Shown piece by piece: positions 10,697 through 26,162 of a stretch of DNA of 64,000 nucleotides. Under the pieces are notes generated by a model, which was not told the origin of the DNA, ran no database searches, and saw nothing but the letters and a program-made list of their open reading frames with translations. Both the position numbers and the translations under genes were made by a program. Position 1 is the first letter of the stretch. Each line of letters opens with the position of its first letter. The DNA comes from Falciphora oryzae. Taxonomy: Eukaryota > Ascomycota > Sordariomycetes > Magnaporthales > Magnaporthaceae. The stretch spans positions 1,805,132-1,869,131 of the forward strand of contig JNVV01000005.1 of the NCBI GenBank assembly GCA_000733355.1, given 5' to 3'.

Positions 10697-11227
10697 CTAC
10701 CTACCTACGTGCATCCCACCCTGACTCCCCGCAGAGCGCCCGGACCTCGCGCTCGACAGTCCCCAGCGCGTCGAACCCCCCCAGCGGAAGGGTACGAGGC
10801 AGGGGTTCGTGGCCTCGGTGAAGGCGACCACCTCCCTGTTCGACCCGAGGCGCCGCCGCAGGGCCGCGAGCGCCTCGCGCGTCGAGCCGAACATGGACGG
10901 CATGGCCAGCTGCCAGAGCGTGTTGGGCATGTACATGCGTGCGCCCAGGTCGGCGCTATCGAGCAGCGCCTGCTTGTTCGGGCCCAGGGCCTTGGTGATG
11001 AAGGGCCTGACGCCGGGGTCCATGATGAGGCCGCTGAAGTCGTGCAGGGCGTGGAAGTGCATTCCCGCGGCCTCGGTGCGGGCCTGCCACTTCCGTCCCG
11101 TCAATACCGTCACGTCGTAGCCAACGGAAGCCAGGTGGGCCGATATCAGAAAGGTCGGCTCGATGTGGCCCGACACCGGAATGCTGGGGTAGAGGATGGC
11201 GGGTTTCTCATTGTTTACGAATCTCAT
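10697..11227 (-). pseudogene. Family-1 UDP-glycosyltransferase, N-terminal fragment
   Basis: ATG at 11227 starts MRFVNNEKPAILYPSIPVSG, then HIEPTFLISAHLASVGYDVT and VLTGRKWQARTEAAG, the N-terminal Rossmann half of GT1/UGT-type glycosyltransferases (compare the GH-P region of the sugar-acceptor domain). Coding character continues to about residue 145 (EVVAFTEATNPCLVPFRWGG). At a seven-base C run on the plus strand (10776-10782) the frame shifts; the next frame reads FDALGTVEREVRAL before stopping at a TACC microsatellite. Intact members have roughly 420-500 residues with a C-terminal UDP-sugar-binding domain, which is entirely missing here. It is therefore a truncated and frameshifted remnant, probably of a gene acting on a small-molecule or sterol acceptor. 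Confidence 0.65.
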
Positions 11228-12622
11228 GGTTGCTGGTGTTTTGGGTGTCGTCTCAGAGCCTGCTTCTTCTAGAAGAGGTATCTCCTGCGCTTCAAGGAAT
11301 GATTGTTCGACAGAGGACAGACTTTTTCCCGCGATTATGATCTACCCCGAGGCAAAAACACCATCGACTTCCTCGGCTGCCTTGAGCTCTTCTGCCTTTT
11401 TATACCGCTTCCCGTCTGCCACAATGTCTTCCGGGCGATAACTCATTGCGCCCAACGACTTCTGGAAACCATAATGCCGACCTAGTGACTGCCGAACCTC
11501 GGGTCAACTTCAAGGTGAAGCAAATCCTCTTGGAGAGACTCAAGTCCACAGATGCCATTCCTGTCTTTCTCTCGAGCCTTAGCCAGCTTCTTGGAGGTTC
11601 AGATAGGTCTCTCTGCCTTCGATAAGGGTGCGGAAATGTGATGTCAGGGGCGTTGCCCAGGATATAGCTCTCACAAGTGGCTGGATAGCAGGAGATACGC
11701 AGTCCAAATAGAGTCGACGCGCCTCCGATCTTCCAAGTGTGCTCGGGGTTTCCATTATCGTAACAGCTAGTCCACAGGCCTTATGCTGGAAGAGGGAGAC
11801 GATCAACCTTTATGGCCCCTTAGTTGTTGTAATATCAGGATTTTTCCTTTGCATTCTGGGCATCAGCTTCTGGTGACAGCTAGTACTCAGGTGGGTGGCC
11901 GATGCCGAATTCTCGGTGTGGCCTTTGGCAGTTTGATCGCTCTATTGTCTGCATCACCATCGGACAACGCCCGCCCTCTTTCACGTTGGCCAGCGTCAAG
12001 GGCATAACCGGGCTCGTGGGTAACTGCACGCGACACTGCATCTCAATCACGTTCTCCCGATCAGATATGGCTCGGCAATCAACGTCAGCGCCGACCCCAG
12101 GTGCCGGTGCGGGGTCGATGCCGTCAACAGCCAAGATCTAGGGCTACCCTCATATAATATCTGCCCCGGCCAGAAGGGATATCAGCGATCAATTAGCCAC
12201 GACCGATCCATCTGATGCGGGGTTCCAGGACCGGGGGGGTTCACGATCAACTCGGCCAGAGTCGTATCAAAATAAAGAGCCCTTTCTTGAGCCAGGCGGA
12301 TTCTTCGCCGCGATGGGATTTCTATCGAGGCGGGGCGAGACAGCTGGGAATAAGAGAACCCGACGGCCTTCTACGCGGCCGGTCGCCAAGACTATGAAAG
12401 GAGGAGAGCCATGAACAACCCGCTGGGAAAAATGCGGGGGCGGCAGGGTCGCAGGGCTTTCAAAGACAGGACATGCGTCCCCCGATGCTGCTCGCTCCAT
12501 CTGTTCCAACAGCATGGATAGACCTTCCGTTTCGTCCTATCTGAAAGCCAGCCGAAACCATCTCGTCTCCTCGCAGCTGGTTCCTTGTAGTCCCGCACAT
12601 TCGACCAGCCCGAGCTAAAACA
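11228..12622. other. Intergenic, 1.4 kb
   Basis: No gene is supported. A minus-strand ORF at 12134-11880 has a peptide-like, cysteine-containing translation but neither a convincing start nor an exon partner, so it is not called. Confidence 0.4.
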
Positions 12623-13360
12623 ATGCTGAGCCCACGACTTCTCCCCCTTGCAATCCTCGGCCTGCTGGCTATGACTGCCACAGCATCAAGACTCCCAGAC
12701 GTGGCTGCCATGTCATCATCCAGCGAGCAGCTCGCGGCGCGAGAGCCGCAGCAGGAAGGCAACGAGCCTGTCACACCAACACCCACCATCTGCACTGACA
12801 CCAGCATCGGCGGCAACAACACCAAGACGTGGGCACAAGTCCTCTCGCGCTTCCCACCAGGCTCGCTGTCGGCCACAACATCACTCCCAGTGCCGGGCCT
12901 GACGGTCGACTTCCGACTCAAGGTGGACCTGAACCCCAAGGTCAGGCTGGGCGAGGGGCCCTGGGGCCTGCGCAACTGGATCAGCTTCAAGGGCGGCGAG
13001 TGGAGCGCGGCCTGGGGCAACGGCACCGTCGAGGCGGGCGGGCAGGACGCGCAGCTGCTGACCGATACCAAGGCCACGTACGTCGACACGCGCTACCTGC
13101 TGGTGACGGCTGACAAGCCGACCCCGGCCTACATCATGGCGCAGACGACGGGCTGGCGCACGGGGCCGCCCGACGTGCTGGAGCGCCTGCTGGACCCGGT
13201 CGAGTGCGACAAGGTGCCGGCGGGCGACTACAGGTTCCGGCTGTTTATCAGGCTCGAGACGGGGGATCCGAGGTACTACTGGGTCAACGAGGGCATGTGG
13301 CTGGGGAGCGGGATCAGGAGGGGTTCTGAAGTGATCTATGATGGATACCGGGTGTTGTAG
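12623..13360 (+). CDS. Secreted DUF3237-domain protein
   Basis: Single exon, 245 residues, start at ATG 12623. Residues 1-22 form a signal peptide (hydrophobic LLPLAILGLLAMTATAS). A Ser/Pro-rich spacer follows to about residue 60. The DUF3237 beta-barrel occupies about residues 90-245: LRNWISFKGGEW, GGQDAQLL, ATYVDTRYLLVTADK, YRFRLFIRLETGDPRYYWVN and GMWLGSGIRR are the conserved strands. The biochemical function of DUF3237 is not established; bacterial and fungal members are often secreted or near metabolic clusters. There are only two predicted cysteines (TICTD, VECDK), enough for one disulphide. Downstream is a divergent 5' flank of She9 with no shared features. Confidence 0.8.
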   Translation: MLSPRLLPLAILGLLAMTATASRLPDVAAMSSSSEQLAAREPQQEGNEPVTPTPTICTDTSIGGNNTKTWAQVLSRFPPGSLSATTSLPVPGLTVDFRLKVDLNPKVRLGEGPWGLRNWISFKGGEWSAAWGNGTVEAGGQDAQLLTDTKATYVDTRYLLVTADKPTPAYIMAQTTGWRTGPPDVLERLLDPVECDKVPAGDYRFRLFIRLETGDPRYYWVNEGMWLGSGIRRGSEVIYDGYRVL

Positions 13361-13723
13361 CTGGGCGAGATATGCGATTAGGTAGAGACGATTGGAATTG
13401 GGGGCAATGCGTAGTTACAGAATGCACACCAGAAAAGTATCAGGCATCAATTGTCGATGGAGAACCAACCAATCGAGCCGAGGTCATCGCCAGAATCGAC
13501 ACAAGCCTCGTCAGGCAGGCGGTGAGGCCCCACAGCCTGGCAGAAACGCCTCACCCCCTGTAGAATTTCCGTCATCCCTCCTCGGCTGATTCGCATCCCC
13601 GTGTCGCTCCATTGATGCCCGGAGATTGATCGGACCCTTTTGGTTTTCCTCGAGCAGCACACATCGTTCGTTCTCAGCTCGATCAAAGAGTCGGGATCGG
13701 TCCCCCCGACCCGGGCTGGATCA
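13361..13723. other. Spacer before She9
   Basis: Presumed 3' UTR of the DUF3237 gene and promoter/5' UTR of She9. The She9 frame is open upstream to an ATG at 13640, so the start could lie there. Confidence 0.4.
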
Positions 13724-15160
13724 ATGGCGGCCCCTACGCCTTTCCGTCCGCTGCTCGCCCAGGCCGGGCCGAGCCGGATCTTGTTGGGCTCCTTTCGAGC
13801 GAGCCGCCGGGCACCGTCGCCGCCGTCGTCCGCTGTCCGAGCCCCCGAGCCTTGCCGCCGTGCACGACATGGCCTGCCCAAGCTGGCCCTGTTAGCCGCA
13901 GCAACATCACGATGCGTCGGCCGGCATGCCAATGCCCCGGCTTCGAGGCCATTCTCCTCGTTACCCCCGTCCAGGCCAAACGACCCGGACATCGAGCGGA
14001 TCATCCAACAGGCCGAAGCCGCCGCCAAACCCCCTAACACCTCACCTCCACCCGCCTCGCCCAGTTCCTCTCCCCAGCCGCCCTCGCCCTCGCCCGAACA
14101 ACCACCGTTCCCGCAGCCCGAAACCAGCACAAAGCCGGGGCAAGGGCCAGAAACACCCTCAAAAGACCGCAACAAAGACCCCCACCCCGACCCCAAACCC
14201 ACCGACGGCCGCCCCTCCCGCTTCTCCCACTTCATGGACAACCTCCAGACCCGCTTCCTGGCCGGCACCCAGACCCTCAACGAACTAACCGGCTACGACT
14301 CGATCGAGGGCATCAAGCGCCGCAACGCCCGGCTCGAGACCCAGCTCTCCGAGGCTCAAGCCACCCTCCGCCAGGCCCGCGCCCGCTACAAGACCGCCCA
14401 TTCGGCCCGCGCCTCGACCCAGCGCGAGGTCACCACCCTCCTCGCCCGCAAGGACTCGTGGCAGCCGCCCGACCTAGAACGCTTCACCCACCTCTACCGC
14501 CAGGACCACGCCCTCGAGGCCGAGGCCGCCCGCGCCGCCGAGGACCTGACCGAGGCCGAGGCCGACGAGGCGGCCCTCTCCCAGCGCCTCAACAGCGGCA
14601 TCATGCGCCGCTACCACGAGGAGCAGATCTGGTCCGACCGCATCCGGCGGGCCTCGACCTGGGGCACCTGGGGCCTCATGGGCGTCAACGTCCTGCTGTT
14701 CTTAGCCTTCCAGTTCGTGGCCGAGCCCTGGCGCCGCAAGCGGCTCGTCCGCAGCATCGCTGAGGGCGAGAAGGGCGTCATGGACGAGGTGCGCCGCGAG
14801 CTCGAGGCTGTGCGCGTCTCTCTCGCTACCTTGGAGGCTGGGAACGTTGTTGGTGCTACTGCTGCTACTTCTACGTCGCCCGCCAGCAGCAGCAGCACAC
14901 CACCGCCGGCAGACCACAGCGCCGTCTCCACCTCGCCTCTCAAGCCAGCAGCATCACCGCCCCCGCCAAGATCAACCTGGGCCGAGCTCGCCTCGGACCC
15001 GAAGCTGTGGCGGCCCGCCCTGGCAGAGCTGTGCAGCGACCTGTGCAGCGAGAGGCGGATACACCTCCGCATGCGCGACGTGTCCATCATCGCGCTCGAG
15101 AGCGCCGTCGCCGGGGCCATCGTGGCCGCCACCGCCAGCAGTCTCCTGTTCAGGAGGTAA
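13724..15160 (+). CDS. SHE9: She9/Mdm33 mitochondrial inner-membrane protein
   Basis: Single exon, 478 residues from ATG 13724 (MAAPTPFRPLLAQ); an upstream in-frame ATG at 13640 is possible but less like a presequence. The Arg/Ala/Ser-rich start (SRILLGSFRASRRAP) is a matrix-targeting signal. A Pro/Ser-rich linker runs to about residue 160. FMDNLQTRFLAGTQTLNELT at about 170 opens the conserved region, followed by a coiled coil (ARLETQLSEAQATLRQARA) at about 195-260. The first membrane segment (GLMGVNVLLFLAFQFVAEPW) lies at about 315-335, a second coiled region and a Ser/Pro-rich insert follow, and a C-terminal hydrophobic stretch (SAVAGAIVAATASSLLF) is at about 457-475. Yeast She9/Mdm33 controls inner-membrane fission and mitochondrial shape. 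The gene converges on PKC1, tail to tail. Confidence 0.9.
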   Translation: MAAPTPFRPLLAQAGPSRILLGSFRASRRAPSPPSSAVRAPEPCRRARHGLPKLALLAAATSRCVGRHANAPASRPFSSLPPSRPNDPDIERIIQQAEAAAKPPNTSPPPASPSSSPQPPSPSPEQPPFPQPETSTKPGQGPETPSKDRNKDPHPDPKPTDGRPSRFSHFMDNLQTRFLAGTQTLNELTGYDSIEGIKRRNARLETQLSEAQATLRQARARYKTAHSARASTQREVTTLLARKDSWQPPDLERFTHLYRQDHALEAEAARAAEDLTEAEADEAALSQRLNSGIMRRYHEEQIWSDRIRRASTWGTWGLMGVNVLLFLAFQFVAEPWRRKRLVRSIAEGEKGVMDEVRRELEAVRVSLATLEAGNVVGATAATSTSPASSSSTPPPADHSAVSTSPLKPAASPPPPRSTWAELASDPKLWRPALAELCSDLCSERRIHLRMRDVSIIALESAVAGAIVAATASSLLFRR

Positions 15161-15879
15161 ATACGAAAAACACTTCGAGATAGACTCAAGACTTCGGGCT
15201 TCGGAACAAGCCCCGTGCCGCTTTTGAAACTATGTAAATACCTAGAAACATGTCATGCAATTTGCGCGTGACCGAACCACCCTGTCGCTGGTCTGATAAC
15301 GGTCAGAGGCCATACTTGTAAAACAATGTGTACAATCGATACAGGCAAAACCAAACGCCTCCCCTTTTGTCTCGAACGCTCGCTTCCACACCTTTCCTTC
15401 TGTCCACTTTTCCCTTTTCAGGTTGGAGAGAGCTTTTGACCTTCTTCTTTGTATTGAAAGGTCGTCTACACAGATGTGACATTCCCGCTGTCAACTAGTC
15501 GAACGAGGGGTATTTCCAGTCATGGCAGTCGTTCCAACCAGTGGGCAAAAGCCGCATCGCCCAGTGAATCCGGACGATCCCTCGCCGCCCCGCTACTACA
15601 GGGCCCTACTAGGATCATCGCCCATCCTTTCGTGACGCAGCCGGCCCCAAGGCCCGGCATGAGGGCTATCGCAACACGCCCAGCTCCGCGGGCACTTGGT
15701 GGTATCACCCGTGCCCAACGCACGAAGACGCCTCAGAGCAGCATCGGGACTGTACTCAAAACAACCGCCTGAGGAAGCATTGGCGGAATCGAATGGCCCT
15801 CGAATATCGGCTACGCCCCAATCAAACGCTTGTAGCGCAAGTCCTTCTCGATCCAACACGTCGTATTTACTTGTACAGC
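15161..15879. other. Convergent spacer between She9 and PKC1
   Basis: Holds the two 3' UTRs. No ORF with coding character. Confidence 0.5.
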
Positions 15880-19910
<4,031 letters not shown>

Positions 19911-22669
19911 GGTTGCTAGCTAGTGAGACCGCCCCGGCCGAGGCGGGACGGGCGAACAAGGCGGGTCGGATTAGAGGAAGAGTTAAGAGGGTGTGGTCGG
20001 GGGGTCGTCGTTGTTGCGACGGCGGTATAGTGGTATGGAGTGGTAGTGGCGGTGATGGATGCGAGGATTTGTCGTGTCGGCCTGGCCTCCTGCGGGGTCG
20101 TTGGCGAGAGCGGCACGAGCTTCGACCCTGGGTCAGGTCTCCAGCTGCTGTTCAAGGCCCAGCCCAACCGGTCGGCGGTGACTCAGGCGAGGGAAGCCAC
20201 CAGACCTCAGACAGTCGCTTGAGCCGACTTCTATAATGGCTCTCCTGTCTACCAGATGCTGATTTGACTTTGCGCCGCCGTCTCGGTTCTGTTTGGATTT
20301 TTCCGGGCCACCGACGAGGCCGTTTGGCGGGATTGGACAGGCAGCCTGGCGAGAAAAACACGCCCCGTGTCGATCCCAGGTTTGGGCGCTGGAGCTGCTG
20401 GGACCGCTCTGGTCTGTTTTCCTCGGGCTGCGACGGAGGAAATTGCCGGCGGGTGCGAGAGCCGGCAGGGCGATGTCGTCAGCGACAAGGAGGGCGGCGG
20501 GGTTGTCGTGTTTCGAATGGTGCCGTCGTGGCCTCTCTGCTGCGCTTCCTGGTCGATTTTTGGCTTGCCCGAGGCACGTACCTTACGCAGGCAAGCAAAT
20601 CTCCCCCGCCCGACACGCGATGCAGTCCCCAGAAATCAGTGGTGCTGCTGCTCCGGCGAGAGATGGCGGTAGCGGTAGCAAGGTCAGGCCCAGCCGAAGA
20701 ATGCTATTGGGAAATTGAGGAGAGGCAGCTGGGGCGAGATTCCAGGTTCCTTTTTTTCTGGTCGGTCCACGGCGACCGGCCGAACGGTCTTATTATGGGG
20801 TCGGGTTGGTTTGGTGGCGGGGTCACCAGTCAGGTCAGTCTGTGGTTCCGGTCCAGTCCTGGGCATCAAACCCAAGGACGAGCGTGCAATGAGGCGACGG
20901 ATATCAGGCAGAGGCAGGCTGGCTGGAAGAATTATTACATGTCTAGATAGCTCATGTTTTCGCTCCCTTCTCTGCGACGACAGGAAGGCAGAATAAGATA
21001 TGGGTGGGTGGCAAGGGTGAAGCGAGTCGACGGTGGCCGCGAAGGAGGGAGCCCGATATCACTGCCCAGCCGCCCGCCTTTGCACCCATTCTTTTGTGCA
21101 CCAACTCTCGGCACGCACACATGCCCACCGCCGCCGGCTGTCCTAAGCTTGTCCGCGCTGAGCACCACCCATGCGCCTTCCCGTGCGTGTCCTTCGCTCC
21201 GCGATACGTACCCTGTATACAGCGGGCGAGATACCACGATTCCAGCTGTTTCGCATCGAAGCGACCAGACTCTCCACTAGCGCGGGGAGATATCAGACGC
21301 CGCAGCCAGGTGGTGCCTGGATGCTGGACTCCGTCAATGTTGGGCAGCCCTGAAGCTCCAGAGCTCCCCTGCACAACATCTCCGCTGCAAATTGGTAGGA
21401 CCTTTCCCCCACCGCCCCTCCACAAGTCCTAGACGCAAAGTTCACAGGGAGGCCTCAGCCACACGCCACGAGACGTGTGATTCCATCCGAGCGACCTTCA
21501 CAGCCACAATAGGAACCAAACAAACCGGGCGATGGGTGATGCCATCACAGCCGGGCTGCGCCGCGCTGAACCTCCAATCCTTTGATGCCCTTCTTGTGTT
21601 ATTTACTGGTGTTTTGGGGGGGAGCCTTGTTTCCTTTTCCTCTTTCCCCTTTCCCTATTCCAATATCAAATCCATGGGAATCAGCTTTCGGATCCACCCG
21701 TGCTCCGTTGTGCCGACTGTGACCGGCGATCACAACATGGCAGTTTCCTACCTGATGTTCTATTCTCGGCCCGTTTAGTGACCCCATAGCTCCTCCCCCA
21801 CACCCACGCGACTTGGCTGTAGCCGCACATATCAAAAAAGACCAACCAGCGCGCTCCTAATGCAGCCTCCCAGTCTAGACCGATCACGCCCGTTTGTGCA
21901 TCGCATCGAGCGTCCCGCTGCCTCAGCCCTACACATGTCCCTCGCGCCTTTGATCAGGTGGCCCCCCAAGCCTAATCCGCCTCCGGTTCCCGCCCGCCCT
22001 CCAGACGCCGCCGAAAATCCCGCCCGTCATCACATCATGGATTCTGCCCGGTGGTGTTCACACCCAAAACCCGCTCTGCTTCCGCCATTGGTTGGAACTT
22101 GCATGGAGGGCGCCGGCTGGGGTAGGTGAAATGCCAATCCTCCTAATTTCCTGTTCCTGCAAGTCATCGAGAGAATGGCGAGACGGGCTGGGCGGACGGG
22201 GGTCGGCAATTATTACCGTGCATGCGGCCCGTATGTGCGTAGTACAGCATGGCGCCGTGTGCGTTTCCGGGGCAGAGACTGGACGTCTGGCATCGCACGA
22301 CATCCGTTTGCGGGGCCATTCGTCGTGCACTTTCCTTGGTGTGTAAAAAATATGTATACCTGCGGAAGCCAGCCCCTTCTGCCCAACCTTCAAACTCTTG
22401 TTTGCAAGTCTATCAAACATATTTGCCGTGACATCCAAACACATCAACGCATGACGGGTCACGTATCCTCGAAGTACTAGTCTAGAACAGGTTACTCGGT
22501 ACGAATGTCGATCATATTCACCTCAAATCTTTCGAGTAAATAATCATGATTTTCATTTGGCTATCATATATCAGGACGGCCGCCCAAAAACACCAATAGA
22601 TCATGTTGATGCCCTATTAAGCACGCCCCCGACTTACATACCACCCGGACAAACTTACATCACCGCACA
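19911..22669. other. Long intergenic region upstream of PKC1 (2.8 kb)
   Basis: PKC1 is transcribed leftward from here and the acyl-CoA dehydrogenase ends at the right side, so this is mainly PKC1 promoter and 5' UTR plus a 3' UTR. It contains many ORFs, the longest 228 codons at 20264-20950 (+), but none with recognisable domains or conserved splicing. I see no repeats or mobile-element remains. Confidence 0.45.
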
Positions 22670-24145
22670 TCAAGACGTGTACTCCTTCTGCAGGCTCTTC
22701 GCGATGGTGTTGAGCCTAGTTCACACGCGAGTTAGTAACATAGGTAGTCAAAAAGAATCGTTAAAGTCAAGAAAATGGCAACTTACTGAATGTTGCTGGT
22801 GCCCTCATAGATGGCGCCAATCTTGCTGTCCCGGAAGAACTTCTCGGCCAGCCCCTCGCGCACGAAGCCCATGCCGCCCATCCACTCGACGGCCAGCCCG
22901 CTGACCCGGCCCGCCACCTGGGACGCATACAGCTTGGCCATGGCGGCGTCGCGCACAAAGTCCTCGCCGGCCTCCTTGCGGCGCGCCGCGTTGTACACGA
23001 GCGCGCGCGCAGCCGCGATGTCGACGTACGCCTGCGCCATCTGGTGCTGCATGCCCTGAAACTCGCCGATGAGCTGCCCGAACTGCTTCCGGTCGTTGTA
23101 GCAGTACCGCGCCGCGTTCTCCCACGCGCCCAGCGCGAGCCCCGTCATCTGCGCCGCGATGCCTATCCTCCCCTCGTTGAGGATCCCGATCGCGTACTTG
23201 TACCCTTGGCCCTTCTCGCCCAGCAGGTTCTCCTTGGGGATCTCGACGTCGTCCAGGTTGATGACGCACGTGCTGCTGGCCTTGATGCCCAGCTTCTTCT
23301 CCTTCTTGGCGATGGAGAAGCCCTTGGTGCCCTTCTCGACGATGAAGGCCGAAATGCCGCGGTAGCCCTTTGACGGGTCGAGGTTGGCAAACACGATGAA
23401 GAAGTCGGCCTCCATGGAGTTGGTGATCCACATTTTTGATCCGTTGATCTTGAACCCGTCGGCCGTCTCGGTCGCGCGCGTGGCCAGCGCAAAGGCGTCG
23501 GATCCGCTGACGGGCTCACTGAGACAAAACGAGCCGACCGTCTCGGTGGCCAGGCGGGGCAGGAAACGCTTCTTGATGTCGGCCGAGCCCCAGCGCAGGA
23601 CGGCCGTGTTGACGAGCGTGTTGTGCACGTCGACCAGCACGCTGACGGACGGGTCGACGCGGGCCAGCTCCTCGATGCCGACGATGGCCGACGTGAAGTT
23701 CATGCCGGCGCCGCCGTACTCCTCGGGGATCTCGACGCCCATCAGCCCTTGCTCGAACAGCTGCTCCACGATGGCCGGGTCCATGGCCTCGGCCTCGTCC
23801 ATGTCGCGGACCTTGGGCAGGATAACATCGTTGGCGAACTTTTGAACGGCATCGCGCATCGCCGTCTCCACCTCGGACAGGTGGGTTATAGGGGTAGGCG
23901 TCAGCTCGGCGAGGTCGGAGCGCCGGGACGGTGTTGTGGAGAAGGCGCGGGGGGCGCTGGGGGGCCGCAAGCGTGTTAGTCGAGTGCCATTGGAATAATT
24001 CGAGAGTCGGCGATGCTTACTATTGGATAGTAGGAGTAATTGTCCTGGAAGGCATGCATCGCCGTGCCGGGACAGATATCCTCGCGGAGACAACTCCATG
24101 ACCCCTCCGGAAGGCCGGACGAGCCAGCCGGGCGATGGACGACAT
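22670..24145 (-). CDS. Mitochondrial acyl-CoA dehydrogenase (short/branched-chain type)
   Basis: Three exons: 24145-24021, 23956-22787 and 22715-22670, 446 residues in phase. The N-terminus (MSSIARLARPAFRRGHGVVS) is Arg-rich without acids, a mitochondrial presequence. It is followed by the acyl-CoA dehydrogenase N domain (MRDAVQKFANDVILPKVRDMD), the substrate-entry motif GLMGVEIPEEYGGAGM, the FAD-binding FCLSEPVSGSDAFAL and KMWITNSMEADFFIVFAN in the beta-barrel, and a C-terminal helical domain with ALGAWENAARYCYNDRKQFG and MGGMGFVREG. IYEGTSNIQ carries the catalytic Glu position typical of short- and branched-chain enzymes. The last exon adds only 15 codons (LNTIAKSLQKEY). The enzyme oxidises acyl-CoA in fatty-acid or isoleucine/valine catabolism, passing electrons to ETF. 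A start at 24099 in another frame is a shadow. Confidence 0.95.
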
Positions 24146-24758
24146 GTTCGGCTCGGTCAGAGGGAAGCTGAGGTTGGTAGTCAGATAATAGCCAGTTCGT
24201 GGTCTCTACTGGGGTTCGCTGCACAAGAGCAAAAGTAAAGAGTAAAATGGTCGTGGCCGGCACCGGGTTCATAACACAGAGGAAAAAAAAAAAAAAGAGC
24301 TCGAGCTAGTCAGAGCAAATTAAGGGATAGTCCAACAAGGCGCCGTCGAGGCGGTGGTGTCCGGTCCGTCCAGGCGGGCGCCAGAAGCCGAGGCTAGCCA
24401 GCCCGCGTAGAGGGGCTCCCTCTCCGCGGTCAGCAATGCTCGGCCTTGGCGTACGACATTCCCAGCCGAGCGTCGAGCCAGGGGTGGCCCCTGGCAGCCA
24501 TTGAGCCAATCAGGGACTCACGCCCCAGGCCCCGCCGCGCTGGGCTGGGCATGTGATTTCAGCCCGGGCGGCGGAGAAAGCAATCGGCCGGGATATGGAT
24601 CCACAATCCCTATTCCCGCCAATCATACCGTGCGGAACCCAGGCCTGCAGGGGGGCTGGAGGATGGAGGAGTTGGCAGCAGCAGCAAATTGAAGCCATCC
24701 CGAGCGTCGAGACGACCCTGCCTCAATCTGCGCCGGCAGCAGAAGCCCGTCGCCCGCC
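24146..24758. other. Divergent promoter region, acyl-CoA dehydrogenase and uS12m
   Basis: Both flanking genes start here and point away from each other. A tract of about 13 A lies at about 24284-24296. No coding region seen. Confidence 0.45.
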
Positions 24759-25537
24759 ATGCTGTTACGACACCTCCTCGCCCCGGCCCTGCGCCGACCG
24801 GCGATCCCCAAACTCGCCCCGCCCCGCGCGACAATCCCGATCAAGCCAGCGGCCCAGCCCGCCGCCGCCCCGAGGCGAACCTTTACCACGACCGCGCCGC
24901 GCCCCGCGACGCTGATGCAGGTCCTCAAGGTAAAGCCTTGATCTCCCCTGCTGATGCGTCCTGCCGTTACCCAAGCCCATTGCTGACCCTTTCCCAAAAT
25001 CAAAAAGGGATGCCGCAAGAAGCAGAAGGCCCGCGGCGCCACCTCCCCCGCCCTGACCAACATGCGCGCGCCCGCCATGAAGGGCGTGTGTCTCAAGGTC
25101 GGCGTCGTCCGCCCCAAGAAGCCCAACTCGGGCGAGCGCAAGACGGCCCGTATCCGCTTGTCCAACGGCCAGCACGTCACCGCCTACATCCCGGGCGAGG
25201 GCCACAACATCCAGCAGCACTCGGTCGTGCTCATCCGCGGCGGCAGGAAGCAGGACTGCCCCGGTGTCAGGTACCACTGCGTCCGCGGGGCCATGGACTT
25301 GGTGAGTGTGAGGACAGGAATCGAGGGCGTGGCGTTTTTTTTTCTCGGCGGATATGTTTCGCTGCTTTCCTCCGAGTTGGCCTTCATGGATCAAACTCGA
25401 CATTAGGGCCGTCGTGCTTCTCCTTGATCAAATTGTCTCGTCGCTAACACTTTCTCATCCAGGGTGGCGTGAGCAACCGCGTTACCAGCAGGAGTAAATA
25501 CGGCACCAAGAAGCCCAAGAAGGCTTCGGTGGGCTAA
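24759..25537 (+). CDS. MRPS12: Mitochondrial small-subunit ribosomal protein uS12m
   Basis: Three exons: 24759-24929, 25008-25301 and 25463-25537, 179 residues, all in phase 0. Residues 1-50 are a presequence rich in Arg, Pro and Ala ([20 protein letters not shown]). The mature part is uS12: [37 protein letters not shown] with the PNS loop of the decoding centre, [31 protein letters not shown] and [14 protein letters not shown]. The C-terminus is basic ([12 protein letters not shown]). uS12 sits at the decoding site and governs translational accuracy in mitochondria. The presequence is encoded entirely by exon 1, and the last exon adds 24 codons. Confidence 0.96.
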
Positions 25538-26162
25538 GGCGAGAACAGCACGTAAAAGTGCACACGAGCCTTGGGAAGTCTCGTCTCTTGATTGTACCAT
25601 AGCCCGACATTTAACCCCTGTAGAATTTGAATCAAGCGATTATGAGGACATCACGGTGTTTGTGGTAGAGTCTCGGTTCAATCCGGTGAAGACGTGCGTC
25701 CAGTTCAAGGCCCGAGTTGACCCTATCGCTAGCGAGCCTGTGTGACCAAGGGGGCCTAGCCTGAGAGCCGCTCCCGCCTTGGAGAAAAAGCAATATTTAC
25801 ATAAAGATTTAGCCTAGCGCACACAAGCCCCCCTTGTTCCTTTATTTTTCTTGTTTTGATTTTGATCTGGACCCTTTTGACGCCTCCCCCTCGCTTGTTC
25901 CCGATTTCCGCTCAAAGCCCTGTCCTGTTATCTTCAAGTCTGCGCAAGGGAAAAACTTCCCAAATCCCCTGGTGTCTCCCCTTAACCACCTCTGGAAAGA
26001 TCGGAAAATTCGGAACCCGGATATCTTGGTCGTAGGAATGGAAGCGGCTTTTTTGTAAGGAATGAGGATGGAAAATGGGCATAAGGAAATTACAACTGGA
26101 ATCTATCGTCTCAATTTCAAACCGCGCGCCGTTCCACGACACGCGTCCGACCCATTGCCACA
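25538..26162. other. Convergent spacer between uS12m and the mannosyltransferase
   Basis: 3' UTRs of both genes; AT-richer around 25780-25860. No coding signal. Confidence 0.5.

Noticed and set aside
1..11230. Repeat-induced point mutation as cause of the broken genes
   Set aside because: The block is not AT-rich, and lesions are mostly single-base shifts at homopolymers, not dense C-to-T changes.
11880..12134. 84-codon minus-strand ORF with several cysteines
   Set aside because: Peptide-like, but no ATG in a good context, no signal peptide and no splice partner; left uncalled.
20264..20950. 228-codon ORF on the plus strand upstream of PKC1
   Set aside because: No domain, signal or hydrophobic pattern; composition is that of a random GC-rich frame, and it overlaps other equally long frames.
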